From contig NZ_JAUCBZ010000015.1 of assembly GCF_034676545.1 (NCBI RefSeq), forward strand, positions 1,333,001 through 1,397,000: 64,000 nucleotides of DNA, written 5' to 3'. How positions within the stretch are numbered: position 1 is the first letter of the stretch; every line of letters starts with the position of its first letter. The position numbers were made by a program, and so were the translations under genes. Shown in pieces: positions 35,313 to 44,055 of the stretch. Source of the DNA: Pararhodobacter sp. Its GTDB lineage: Bacteria > Pseudomonadota > Alphaproteobacteria > Rhodobacterales > Rhodobacteraceae. The notes beneath the pieces were generated by a model, which saw nothing but the letters and a program-made list of their open reading frames with translations, was not told where the DNA came from and searched no databases.

Positions 35313-35780
35313 TTGAGCAAGGCGTTACCTCAGTCTGTGCTGTTTTGCTGCGACCATAACTCGGTGCGGTCCCCGATGGCTGAAGGGTTGATGAAAAAGC
35401 TGTACGGTCAACACTGCTATGTGCAATCCGCCGGAGTACACAGCGACCTTGATATTGACGGGTTCGCGATTTCGGTCAGTGCCGAAATGGGGGTTGAGCT
35501 GTCGCGGCACCGGGCGCGCAGTTTTGGTGAAATGATCGAATGGGGTGATGATCTTGCGAGCTTTGATCTGATCGTCGCGTTGACTCCTGCCAGCCAGCGC
35601 GCGGCGCAGGAATTGACGCGCTTTGCCCATATCGACGTGGAATACTGGCCGATCATGGACCCCTCGGGATTGGGTGAAACGCGGGAGACCAAAATGCAGG
35701 CCTACCGCCAGACCCGCGATCAGATCGTCAAGCGCATGATCGACCGGTTCGGCCCCCCGCGAACCGAGCCCGACGACTGA
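35313..35780 (+). CDS. Low-molecular-weight phosphotyrosine phosphatase family protein
   Basis: The protein has 155 residues. The P-loop signature CX5R is Cys-Asp-His-Asn-Ser-Val-Arg in LFCCDHNSVRSPMAEG, and the general-acid Asp loop reads WPIMDPSGLGE (the usual DP). It hydrolyses phosphotyrosine or related phosphomonoesters, or could act as an arsenate reductase-like enzyme. The start is TTG at 35313 with GGGGAG five bases upstream. The gene directly follows UPF0262. Confidence 0.88.
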   Translation: MSKALPQSVLFCCDHNSVRSPMAEGLMKKLYGQHCYVQSAGVHSDLDIDGFAISVSAEMGVELSRHRARSFGEMIEWGDDLASFDLIVALTPASQRAAQELTRFAHIDVEYWPIMDPSGLGETRETKMQAYRQTRDQIVKRMIDRFGPPRTEPDD

Positions 35781-35832
35781 GAGCGTTGCTCTTGTCGCGG
35801 CGTTTCCTGCATCCAACGAGTTGGAGAAAACC

Positions 35833-36243
35833 ATGAGCAGACACACAGCCCAAGCCGCAATCCGGGCCTATTACGAGGCGTTCAACGCCGGAGATCTGGC
35901 GGCGATGCAGGCCACGTTGCACGATGACTTCGCGCATCATGTGAACGAGGGGGCACTGCGGCTGGGCAAGCAGGCCTTTGCCGACTTCTGTCAACACATG
36001 AGCGAAACCTATCGCGAGACGCTGACGGATCTGGTGGTGTTTGGCAGTGACGATGGCACGCGCGGCGCGGCGGAGTTCACCGTCAATGGCACCTATCTGA
36101 AAACCGATCCCGGGCTGCCCGAGGCGCACGGGCAGAGCTATGTCCTGCCAGCGGGTGGATTTTTCACGTTGAAAGACGGGAAAATCACGCGGGTGACGAC
36201 CTATTACAACCTGCAAGAATGGATCAGACAGGTTTCCGCATGA
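35833..36243 (+). CDS. SnoaL/NTF2-like fold protein
   Basis: The protein has 136 residues with the cone-shaped NTF2 pattern: IRAYYEAFNAGDLAAMQATLH at the start, then GRDYF-like strands and GGFFTLKDGKITRVTTYYN near the end. The family includes small isomerases, cyclases and binding proteins, so the substrate is unknown. GGAG lies six bases before the ATG. Its stop overlaps the acetyltransferase start. Confidence 0.8.
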   Translation: MSRHTAQAAIRAYYEAFNAGDLAAMQATLHDDFAHHVNEGALRLGKQAFADFCQHMSETYRETLTDLVVFGSDDGTRGAAEFTVNGTYLKTDPGLPEAHGQSYVLPAGGFFTLKDGKITRVTTYYNLQEWIRQVSA

Positions 36244-36821
36244 GGGTTGAGGCGCTGACCGGGGCGCAACTGGAGGCGGCGCTGGACGACGTGGCGTCGC
36301 TGCGGATCGCGGTGTTTCGCGATTGGCCGTATCTCTATGACGGCGATCTGGACTATGAGCGCGCCTATTTGCAGCCCTACCGCAACAACCCGCGCGCCAT
36401 TGTCGTCGGCGCTTTTGACGGCGCGCGATTGATCGGCGCCGCCACCGGCACCCCGCTGGAGGATCACGCCGAGGAATTCGCGCACGCCTTTGCGCCCACC
36501 GGGATGGACCTGTCCGAAATTTTCTACTGCGCCGAGTCGGTGCTGCTGCCCGAGGGGCGCGGGCAGGGCATCGGGCACCGGTTCTTTGACCTGCGCGAGG
36601 CGCACGCCAAGGCTTTGGGGTGCCGCTCGGTGGCGTTTTGCGCGGTTCAGCGGCCCGATGATCACCCGGCACGGCCCGCAGCCTATCGCCCGCTCGATGC
36701 GTTCTGGCGCGGGCGTGGGTATCAACCCTTGCCGGGCGTGACGGCCCTGCTATCGTGGCGCGATCTGGGCGAGGATCAGGACACGCCCAAACCTTTGCAA
36801 TTCTGGATGCGAACCCTATGA
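36240..36821 (+). CDS. GNAT-family N-acetyltransferase
   Basis: The protein has 193 residues with a GNAT core: strand VVGAFDGARLIGAATG, the CoA pyrophosphate loop PEGRGQGIGHRFF (Q/R-x-x-G-x-G/A) and a final strand CRSVAFCAV. The acceptor is unknown. It is coupled by ATGA overlaps both to the NTF2-like gene before and to the carbon-nitrogen hydrolase behind, suggesting a three-protein set. Confidence 0.85.
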   Translation: MRVEALTGAQLEAALDDVASLRIAVFRDWPYLYDGDLDYERAYLQPYRNNPRAIVVGAFDGARLIGAATGTPLEDHAEEFAHAFAPTGMDLSEIFYCAESVLLPEGRGQGIGHRFFDLREAHAKALGCRSVAFCAVQRPDDHPARPAAYRPLDAFWRGRGYQPLPGVTALLSWRDLGEDQDTPKPLQFWMRTL

Positions 36822-37723
36822 CCGATACCGTGATCATCGCTGCCGCCGCCTATCCGCTGGACTGGTTCGACAGTTTCGAGGCCTATGCCGCCAAGATCAC
36901 CCGCTGGGTTTGCGATGCGGCAGGGCAGGGGGCCACTCTGCTGGTGTTCCCCGAATACGGCGCGATGGAACTGGCCAGCCTGGGCGGCGCGGCGGTGGCG
37001 GCCGATCTGGAGGGGGCCTTGTCCGAGGTCGCGCGTCACCAGCCACGGGTGGATGCGCTGCTATCAGCTCTGGCCGCCGAACATGGCGTTTATATCCTCG
37101 GTGCCTCGGGCCCGGTGTTTGTCGGCAATCGCCCGGTGAATCGTGCGATGTTTTATGGCCCTGAGGGCATGATCGGGTTTCAAGATAAAATGATCATGAC
37201 CCGGTTCGAGCGCGAAGAATGGTTCGTGGTGCCCGGTGCCGAGGGCCTGTGCGTGTTTGACACGCCAATCGGCCGCCTTGGCGTGGTGATCTGCTATGAC
37301 AGCGAATTTCCGTTGCTGTCGCGCGCCTTGGTCGAGGCCGGGGTCGAAATCCTGCTGGTGCCCAGCACCACCGAAACCGAGGCCGGGTTCACCCGAGTCC
37401 GGGTGGGTTCGATGGCGCGGGCGCTGGAAAATCAATGTGTTGTGGTTCATGCACCCTTGGTCGGCGAGGCGAAATGGTGCGTCGGCGTCGAGGAAAACAA
37501 CGGGCGCGCCTCGATTTACGGGCCGCCGGATCGCGGTTGGCCGGCGAATGGCATTCTCGCGGAGGGGGGCTTCAATCAGCCCGGATGGGTGTTTGCCAGC
37601 GTGTCCCGCGCGCAGATTGCCCAGACCCGCGCCGATGGTGTCGTCCTGAACATGACGCATTGGGCCGAGCAGGCGGATCGGCTGTCAACACCTGTGAAGG
37701 TCATAGCACAAGTTAAACCTTGA
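36818..37723 (+). CDS. Carbon-nitrogen hydrolase (nitrilase superfamily)
   Basis: The protein has 301 residues. The Glu-Lys-Cys triad is Glu46 (LLVFPEYGAMEL), Lys124 (FQDKMIMTRF) and Cys159 (LGVVICYDSEFPLL). The enzyme class hydrolyses amides or nitriles in the cytoplasm; the substrate is unidentified. Coupled to the acetyltransferase, it could form and cleave an N-acyl compound, but this is speculation. It is not a typical omega-amidase by sequence. The next gene is infA. Confidence 0.88.
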   Translation: MTDTVIIAAAAYPLDWFDSFEAYAAKITRWVCDAAGQGATLLVFPEYGAMELASLGGAAVAADLEGALSEVARHQPRVDALLSALAAEHGVYILGASGPVFVGNRPVNRAMFYGPEGMIGFQDKMIMTRFEREEWFVVPGAEGLCVFDTPIGRLGVVICYDSEFPLLSRALVEAGVEILLVPSTTETEAGFTRVRVGSMARALENQCVVVHAPLVGEAKWCVGVEENNGRASIYGPPDRGWPANGILAEGGFNQPGWVFASVSRAQIAQTRADGVVLNMTHWAEQADRLSTPVKVIAQVKP

Positions 37724-37792
37724 TATTTCCCAAGCGAAGGCGCATTTAGTGCTCGCCCGCAGTTTGGCGGGTGAATAACTATTGGAGTGACC

Positions 37793-38011
37793 ATGGCCAA
37801 GGAAGAACTGCTCGAATTTCCAGGCGTCGTACGGGAACTCCTGCCGAATGCGACGTTCCGGGTCGAGTTGGAAAATGGCCATGAGATCATCGCCCATACG
37901 GCAGGAAAAATGCGCAAGAACCGGATCCGCGTTCTGGCGGGCGACAAAGTGCAAGTTGAAATGACGCCTTACGATCTGACCAAGGGCCGGATCAATTATC
38001 GCTTCAAGTGA
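37793..38011 (+). CDS. infA: Translation initiation factor IF-1
   Basis: The protein has 72 residues, exactly the normal size, starting MAKEELLEFPG. The OB fold has the usual GKMRKNRIRVLAGDKV. TTGGAG lies five bases before the ATG. It binds the ribosomal A site during initiation. The stop overlaps the maf start by one base. Confidence 0.97.
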   Translation: MAKEELLEFPGVVRELLPNATFRVELENGHEIIAHTAGKMRKNRIRVLAGDKVQVEMTPYDLTKGRINYRFK

Positions 38012-38574
38012 TGCGGTTGATCTTGGGCTCGGCCAGTCCGCGCCGGCTGGAATTGCTGGCGCAGATTGGCATTGTGCCCGATGCGGTGCGCCCCGCTGAC
38101 ATAGACGAAACCCCCTTCAAGGCCGAGTTGCCGCGCCCCTATTGCGCGCGCATGGCGCTGGAAAAGGCGCAGGCGGTCGTGGCCGAGGCGCATGAGCTGG
38201 TGCTCTGCGCCGATACCACCGTGGCGCTTGGGCGTCGTATTCTGGGCAAACCCGCGGATGCGACCGAGGCGGCGCAGTTCCTGACCCTGCTGGGCGGTCG
38301 CCGTCATTCGGTGATCACCGCCATTGCGCTGAAGCTCGGCGACCGGGTCTGGACGCGCGACGTCGTCACCGCCGTCAAGATGAAGCGTCTGTCGGATGAT
38401 GAGTTGAACGGCTACCTGCACAGCGATGAGTGGCGGGGCAAGGCGGGCGGCTATGGCATTCAGGGCCGCGCCGGGGCGTTCATTCCGTGGATCTCGGGCT
38501 CGTTCAGCGCGGTTGTCGGCCTGCCGTTGGCGGAAACGGCGAATGTGTTGAACGCGGCGGGGTATCGCGCATGA
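38011..38574 (+). CDS. maf: Maf-like nucleoside triphosphate pyrophosphatase
   Basis: The protein has 187 residues. It starts RLILGSASPRRLELL, the family signature, and carries the conserved ADTTVALGRRILGKPADA and GKAGGYGIQGRAG segments. Maf proteins hydrolyse non-canonical NTPs such as dTTP/UTP or m7GTP analogues and help septum control. It lies between infA and the RNase E/G gene, linked by ATGA. Confidence 0.96.
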   Translation: MRLILGSASPRRLELLAQIGIVPDAVRPADIDETPFKAELPRPYCARMALEKAQAVVAEAHELVLCADTTVALGRRILGKPADATEAAQFLTLLGGRRHSVITAIALKLGDRVWTRDVVTAVKMKRLSDDELNGYLHSDEWRGKAGGYGIQGRAGAFIPWISGSFSAVVGLPLAETANVLNAAGYRA

Positions 38575-39605
38575 AGGGCAGTGTGATTGCGCTGGGCCAT
38601 ATCAAGGGCCGCGAGGTTGCCGCGTTGCTGCGCGACGGCGTTCTGCAAGATCTGGCGCTGGAGGCCGAGGGGCTGGCACCCGGCTGCCTTTTGCGCGGCA
38701 CGGTGGGTCGCCCGGTCAAGGGCATGGGCGGCGTGTTCGTCGACCTGCCGGACGGGGAACGTGGTTTCCTGAAGCAACCCAAGGGCCTTGCGCCCGGGCA
38801 GAGCATTCTGGTGCAGGTCGCCGGAACCGCCGAGCCGGGCAAGGCGACGCCGCTGACCCTGCGCCTGTTGTTCAAGAGCCGCTATGCGATTGTCACGCCG
38901 GGTTCACCGGGCTTGAATGTCTCGCGCGCGATCCGCGACACCGAGACCCGCGCCGAGCTTGAGGCATTGGCCGCGACGGGCATGGCAGGGGCGGGCGATG
39001 ACATCGGCCTGATCCTGCGCTCGGCCTGCGACGCGGCGGACATCGACGAGATCACCGACGATATCGTCGAGATGCGCGCCCTGGCCGAGGCCGTGCTGGC
39101 CGATGTGAGCGGCGCGCCGGAACTGCTGGTCGATGCCCCCGGCCCGCATGAATTGGCGTGGCGCGACTGGGGCGATGTCGATGAGGTGGACACCAGCGAC
39201 GAGGCTCTGGATCACTCGGGCGCGCTGGACCAGATCGAGGCCCTGGCGCAGCCTCTGGTGTTGCTTGAGGGCGGCGCGTCCATGGTCATCGAGGCCACGC
39301 GCGCGTTGATCGCCGTCGATGTGAACACCGGCAACGACACGTCACCGGCGGCGGGCCTCAAGGCCAGTCTGGCCGCCGCCCGCGACCTGCCGCGCCAATT
39401 GCGGCTGCGCGGCTTGGGTGGCATCGTGGTGGTCGATCTGGCCCCCTGCCCAAAGCGCGACCGTCATGTGGTCGAGCAGGCCCTTGGTAAAGCGTTCCGC
39501 GCCGATCCGGGCGAGGTCAATCTGGCGGGCTGGACGCCCTTGGGCAATTTTGAACTGACGCGCAAACGGGATCGCGTGCCGCTGGCCGCGTGGTTGAGCG
39601 CATGA
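38571..39605 (+). CDS. Short ribonuclease E/G family protein
   Basis: The protein has 344 residues, far shorter than RNase G (about 490) or RNase E. The catalytic core is present: metal-binding Asp in LIAVDVNTGND and a second in IVVVDLAPC, together with an N-terminal S1-like region (GMGGVFVDLPDGERGFL). The usual zinc-link CPxCxG motif and the small C-terminal domain are absent. It probably cleaves single-stranded RNA, but tetramer formation through the zinc link is unlikely. ATGA joins it to maf and to yacG. Confidence 0.85.
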   Translation: MKGSVIALGHIKGREVAALLRDGVLQDLALEAEGLAPGCLLRGTVGRPVKGMGGVFVDLPDGERGFLKQPKGLAPGQSILVQVAGTAEPGKATPLTLRLLFKSRYAIVTPGSPGLNVSRAIRDTETRAELEALAATGMAGAGDDIGLILRSACDAADIDEITDDIVEMRALAEAVLADVSGAPELLVDAPGPHELAWRDWGDVDEVDTSDEALDHSGALDQIEALAQPLVLLEGGASMVIEATRALIAVDVNTGNDTSPAAGLKASLAAARDLPRQLRLRGLGGIVVVDLAPCPKRDRHVVEQALGKAFRADPGEVNLAGWTPLGNFELTRKRDRVPLAAWLSA

Positions 39606-39790
39606 GTGCGGCGAAATGCCCACAATGCGGCAAACCCATGGTGCCCGACTACCGCCCGTTTTGCTCGAAACGCTGTGCGGATGTGGATCTGGCGCGCTGG
39701 TTGCGCGGTGATTATGTCATTCCGGGGCCAGACGGCGAGATTGATGATCAAGCACCGCCAAACCCGGATGATGGCCTGAACGGGCACTGA
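39602..39790 (+). CDS. yacG: DNA gyrase inhibitor YacG
   Basis: The protein has 62 residues with a zinc ribbon CPQCGKPM...CSKRCADVDLARWL, identical in pattern to YacG. It binds gyrase and lowers its activity. The gene overlaps the RNase E/G stop by four bases (ATGA). The cysteine pairs here could also be viewed as replacing the zinc element lacking in the RNase. Confidence 0.92.
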   Translation: MSAAKCPQCGKPMVPDYRPFCSKRCADVDLARWLRGDYVIPGPDGEIDDQAPPNPDDGLNGH

Positions 39791-39915
39791 CATCCCTTGC
39801 GCTGCGGCGCTGGGTCTGATGAGTTGCGGCAACCTCTGACTCTTCGTCCCGACGACGCTGACCCTGCGCCCCGATGGGGTCACGGCGCGGCGCGGCCATG
39901 CTCGGAAAGCACGCC

Positions 39916-41127
39916 ATGATACGCCTCGCCGAATTTCTGCGGTTCAACGCGCGCTGGTTGGGAACCGGGACGCTGTTGGTGTTTCTGTCCAGCTTTGGGC
40001 AAACCTTTTTCATCTCGATCTTCGCGGGCGCGATCCGCGAGGATTTTGCCCTGTCGCATGGCGAATGGGGCGGGCTTTATGCCTTGGCGACCACCGCCTC
40101 GGCCGCCGTCATGGTGTTCGCCGGAGGGTTGACCGACCAGTTGCGGGTGCGCGTGTTGGGGCCTTTGGTGATCCTGGGGTTGGCGGTTGCTGCGTTGATG
40201 ATGTCGCAGGTCACCGTGGTCTGGGCGCTGGGCGTGACGGTGTTCTTGCTGCGGCTGTTCGGGCAGGGCCTGATGAGCCACACCGCGATGGTGGCCATTG
40301 CGCGCTGGTTTACCGCGACGCGTGGCAAGGCGGTTGGCATCACCGGACTGGGGTTTGCCTTGGGCGAGGCCCTTCTGCCGATCACCTTCGTGGCGCTCTT
40401 GGGCGTCACGGCATGGCGCAACCTGTGGATCGGCGCGGCTGTCGTGCTGCTCATCCTGGCGCCGGTGGTCTTTGTCCTGATGCGACAGGAGCGCACGCCA
40501 CAGAGCTTTGCCGCCAGCGAGGGCAACACCGGCATGGGGGGGCGGAACTGGACGCGCGCCAACGTTCTGCGCTCGCCGGTTTTCTGGCTGATGATCCCCG
40601 CCGTGATGGGGCCAGCCGCTTGGAATACCTCGTTCTTTTTTCATCAGGTCCACCTGGCTGAGGTCAAGGGCTGGAGTCACGCGGCTCTGGTTGGTATGTT
40701 CCCGCTGTTCACCGTCACCGGGGTCGTTTTCCTGCAAATTGCCGGCTGGATGGTCGATAAATTCGGCAGTGCCCGGTTGATGCCATTTTACCTGCTGCCC
40801 TCGGCGGCGGGCTTCGTGGTATTCGCCCTGGCCGCGACGCCGCTGCAAGGGGCGCTGGGAATGCTGCTGATGGGGGCCTCGGTGGGGATGAACGCGACCA
40901 TGAGCTCGACCCTGTGGGCCGAGGCGTTCGGCACGCGCCACATCGGGTCGATCCGTGCGATGATGGCCGCCGTCATGGTGCTGGGCTCGGCGATTGGTCC
41001 CGGCCTGACGGGAGCGTTGATTGATGCGGGTCTCGATTATGCCCAACAAGGCTGGGGCGTCGCGGCGTATTTTCTGGGCGCGTCGGTGTTGGCCGGGGTC
41101 GCAGCACGGGCGCTGACGCGGGAATAA
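39916..41127 (+). CDS. MFS transporter
   Basis: The protein has 403 residues with about 12 membrane segments. The motif GLTDQLRVRVLGPL after the second helix is the MFS loop 2-3 signature, and WFTATRGKAVGITGLGFALGEAL is helix 5-like. Substrate unknown. Three in-frame starts exist (39874, 39898, 39916); GGAAAG lies six bases before 39916, so it is preferred. It stands just before the AckA-PduL fusion, perhaps carrying an acid anion, but that is only positional. Confidence 0.88.
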   Translation: MIRLAEFLRFNARWLGTGTLLVFLSSFGQTFFISIFAGAIREDFALSHGEWGGLYALATTASAAVMVFAGGLTDQLRVRVLGPLVILGLAVAALMMSQVTVVWALGVTVFLLRLFGQGLMSHTAMVAIARWFTATRGKAVGITGLGFALGEALLPITFVALLGVTAWRNLWIGAAVVLLILAPVVFVLMRQERTPQSFAASEGNTGMGGRNWTRANVLRSPVFWLMIPAVMGPAAWNTSFFFHQVHLAEVKGWSHAALVGMFPLFTVTGVVFLQIAGWMVDKFGSARLMPFYLLPSAAGFVVFALAATPLQGALGMLLMGASVGMNATMSSTLWAEAFGTRHIGSIRAMMAAVMVLGSAIGPGLTGALIDAGLDYAQQGWGVAAYFLGASVLAGVAARALTRE

Positions 41128-41197
41128 CCCTGCGTCGGCCTTTTTATCCGGTTCAATGATCCCTATTCTCTGAGTGACAGTGATGAAGGATCCCCTC

Positions 41198-42985
41198 ATG
41201 CGTATTCTCGTTTTCAATGCAGGCAGTTCCAGCCTGAAATTCGGTGTTTTCGACACGAATGACGACACAACGCGGGTGTTCAAAGGGGGATTCGAGCGGT
41301 TTCGGGACGGGGGCTGCGCCTTCAACCTGGAAGCCGGCGCGCGCCACGAGCAGGGCACGGCCCCCTATGCGGACCTCGCCGCTGCGACCGCCGCCGTGCC
41401 CGAGGTCCTGGCCGCATGGGGTATCACCGGGCTGGAGGCCATTGGGCACCGGATCGTGCATGGTGGCCCCGAATTTGCCGACCCGACGGTGCTGGATGAT
41501 GTGACCCTGGCCAAGATCGAGGCGCTGACGCCACTGGCCCCGCTGCACAACCCCGCCAACCTGGAGGCGGTGCGTGTGGCGCGCCAAGTCTGGCCCGATT
41601 TGCCACAAATCGGCGTCTTTGACACCGCCTTTCACCTGACCAACCCGACCCGCGTGACCACCTATGCCGTGCCGCAAACCTGGCGCGATGCGGGTCTGCG
41701 GCGCTATGGCTTCCACGGCACCTCGCATAAATATGTCGCGGAACGCGGCGCACAAGCCTTGCAGCAACCCTTGGAGGACCTGCGGCTGATCTCGGTTCAT
41801 CTTGGCAACGGCGCCAGCGTCTGCGCGATCAACCTGGGCCAGAGCCTCGAGTCGTCGATGGGTCTGACGCCGCTGGAGGGGCTGGTGATGGGCACCCGCT
41901 CGGGCGATGTGGACCCCGGCGCCTTCGGGTATTTGCAGCGGCAACTGGGCCTGAGCATCGACCAGATCGAACACAGCCTGTACCATGACAGCGGCCTGAA
42001 GGGGCTGACCGGCAGTTCCGACATGCGTGATGTCGAAGACCGCGCGGCGGCCGGTGACGCGGCGGCGCAACTGGCGATCAACCTCTATGCCTACCGGGTG
42101 CGCAAATATATCGGCGCGTATGCGGCGGCGATGGGGGGGCTGGATGGTGTGATCTTCACGGGCGGCATTGGCGAGAATTCCGCCAGTATGCGACGCCGGA
42201 TTTGCGATGGCTTGCAGTTCATGGGGCTGCGGCTGGACAATGATCGCAACATGGCGGTGCAGCTGGACAACCACGCGGCACCGCAAATTCAGGCCTATGG
42301 GTCGCGCATCGCGGTGATCGTCACGGAAACAGCCGAGCAATTGCAGATCGCGCGCGAGGTTGCGCGGCATCTGGCAAAACCGGCCCCGGCCTTGCGTCCG
42401 ATCCCGATTGCGGTGTCGGGCCGCCATGTGCATCTGAGCGCCGACAGTCTGGCGGCCCTGTTCGGCCCCGGCTACACGCTTACCGAAGGGCGCGCATTGC
42501 GACAGCCGGGCAATTGGGCTGCCAAGGAACGGCTGACGTTGATCGGCCCCAAGGGGTCGATCGAGAATGTTGCAATCCTCGGCCCGCTGCGCTCGCAAAC
42601 CCAGATCGAGGTTTCGCGCACCGACAGTTTTGAACTGGGCATCGACGTGCCGGTGCGGGACTCTGGCAAGCTGGATGGCACGCCGACGATCAGGCTGGTC
42701 GGGCCTGCCGGGCAAATCGACACCGACGGGCTGATCGTCGCCGCCCGGCACATCCATATCAACCCGACCGACGCCGATGCGATGGGGTTGCAGGACCATC
42801 AGGTTGTGAGTGTCCGTGTGGGCGAGGGGGAGCGCGCGCTGACCTTTGCGCGGGTTCTGGTCCGGGTGCAGCCGACGGCCTTCACCGAAATGCACATCGA
42901 CACCGACGAGGCCAATGCCGCCGGAATCGGCCCCGGTTTCGAAGGGCGGATCAGTCATGGTGTCACGGCGCTGGTTGGCACCTGA
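41198..42985 (+). CDS. Bifunctional acetate kinase - PduL phosphotransacylase fusion
   Basis: The protein has 595 residues with two complete enzymes. Residues 1 to about 395 are acetate kinase: NAGSSSLKF at the start, HRIVHGG, FDTAFH, YGFHGTSHKY, GTRSGDVDPG and FTGGIGENS. Residues about 402-595 are a PduL-type phosphate propanoyl/acetyltransferase: SGRHVHL with His410 and His412, Arg465, Glu471, ARHIHI with His518 and His520, and MHIDTDEANA with His566. These correspond to the zinc ligands and arginine I recall from PduL. Together they would convert acetyl-CoA plus phosphate through acetyl phosphate to acetate and ATP, or reverse. AAGGA precedes the ATG by seven bases. No pta or separate pduL was seen in the window. 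Confidence 0.93.
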   Translation: MRILVFNAGSSSLKFGVFDTNDDTTRVFKGGFERFRDGGCAFNLEAGARHEQGTAPYADLAAATAAVPEVLAAWGITGLEAIGHRIVHGGPEFADPTVLDDVTLAKIEALTPLAPLHNPANLEAVRVARQVWPDLPQIGVFDTAFHLTNPTRVTTYAVPQTWRDAGLRRYGFHGTSHKYVAERGAQALQQPLEDLRLISVHLGNGASVCAINLGQSLESSMGLTPLEGLVMGTRSGDVDPGAFGYLQRQLGLSIDQIEHSLYHDSGLKGLTGSSDMRDVEDRAAAGDAAAQLAINLYAYRVRKYIGAYAAAMGGLDGVIFTGGIGENSASMRRRICDGLQFMGLRLDNDRNMAVQLDNHAAPQIQAYGSRIAVIVTETAEQLQIAREVARHLAKPAPALRPIPIAVSGRHVHLSADSLAALFGPGYTLTEGRALRQPGNWAAKERLTLIGPKGSIENVAILGPLRSQTQIEVSRTDSFELGIDVPVRDSGKLDGTPTIRLVGPAGQIDTDGLIVAARHIHINPTDADAMGLQDHQVVSVRVGEGERALTFARVLVRVQPTAFTEMHIDTDEANAAGIGPGFEGRISHGVTALVGT

Positions 42986-43095
42986 CGGCACGAGGCGCGA
43001 ACGTCATCCCCCAAGGCGGCGCGCGAACCGCCCGTTGCTCTTGGCGGGTGGGGCTTGTATGGTGCACGGCCTGGAAACAAGATTGGACAGCAGTT

Positions 43096-43554
43096 ATGTC
43101 GCTTCGCGCGCGCATTTTGGCAGATATCAAAACGGCGATGAAGGCCAAGGATCAGCTGACGCTGTCCACGTTGCGGCTGATCAATGCCGCGATCAAGGAT
43201 CGCGATATCGCGATTCGGGGTGATGGCGGCGACCGCGAGATCACGGATGCTGAAATCACGGCGATCCTCTCGAAAATGGTAAAGCAGCGTCAGGAAAGCG
43301 CGCGCGCCTACGAGGAGGGCGGGCGGCTGGAACTGGTCGAGCGCGAGATGGCGGAAATCGGCGTTATCGAAGGGTATCTGCCGCGACAGTTGAGCGACGC
43401 CGAGGCCGAGGCCGCGATTGCGGCGGTGATCACCGAGCTTGAGGCCGCCTCGATTCGCGATATGGGGCGTGTGATGAACGCTCTGAAGGCGCGCTATACC
43501 GGCCAGATGGATTTCGGCGCGGTCGGCCCGATGGTCAAAGCCCGTCTCAGCTGA
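43096..43554 (+). CDS. YqeY/GatB domain protein
   Basis: The protein has 152 residues, all helical: MSLRARILADIKTAMKAKD, LRLINAAIKDRDIA and the tail RDMGRVMNALKARYTGQMDF typical of YqeY (the C-terminal tail domain also seen in GatB). Possible role in tRNA-dependent amidation or RNA binding; not established. The ATG at 43096 matches the family N-terminus, although its ribosome site is weak. Confidence 0.9.
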   Translation: MSLRARILADIKTAMKAKDQLTLSTLRLINAAIKDRDIAIRGDGGDREITDAEITAILSKMVKQRQESARAYEEGGRLELVEREMAEIGVIEGYLPRQLSDAEAEAAIAAVITELEAASIRDMGRVMNALKARYTGQMDFGAVGPMVKARLS

Positions 43555-43560
43555 CCGGCG

Positions 43561-44055
43561 TTAGCCAAACGACTTGATTCGAATCAGCAGCTGGCGGAGA
43601 TCATCCGCCAGTTTGACGCGCTCGTCCGGCATCAGGAATGCGCCCAGTTCCACCTCGCGCCCCCCACCGGTGAGTGTCAGATACTGTTCGACGGGGCCGC
43701 CCTTGGCGGTGATGTTGAGCGCAATCCAATGTGGGTCTGCGTGCCATGTCTGGACAGGCCCGCGAGGGTTGAACCGTTTCAGCGTCACCTGCGCGCGGCT
43801 GAGGTCCATTTCCTCCAGGATCCGGCGGTCGCGATAGTTGCGATCCAGCGCGAACCAGAGCCCCCAAAGCGCCAATGCCGCAAAGGGCAGCAAGCCCCAG
43901 AGCACCGGCGAGCCCAGCACCGCGATCAAGGGCATGGCCAGCGTCGCGGCGGTCATGCTGATCACCACGACAAAGCCGCGCGGGGCCAGGGCATTATGCG
44001 GCCATATGCGCAGTTGCGCGCTGGCCGGGCCGTCTTGGGTCAGGACATACGGCAT
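43561..44055 (-). CDS. DUF2244 membrane protein
   Basis: The protein has 164 residues with two adjacent membrane helices (GFVVVISMTAATLAMPLIAV and VLWGLLPFAALALWGLWFAL), the DUF2244 layout, and WHADPHWIALN in the soluble part. Function unknown, but the family commonly accompanies cytochrome oxidase genes. It is convergent with yqeY and lies downstream of ctaD on the same strand, separated by 456 bases. Confidence 0.85.
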   Translation of the reverse strand: MPYVLTQDGPASAQLRIWPHNALAPRGFVVVISMTAATLAMPLIAVLGSPVLWGLLPFAALALWGLWFALDRNYRDRRILEEMDLSRAQVTLKRFNPRGPVQTWHADPHWIALNITAKGGPVEQYLTLTGGGREVELGAFLMPDERVKLADDLRQLLIRIKSFG

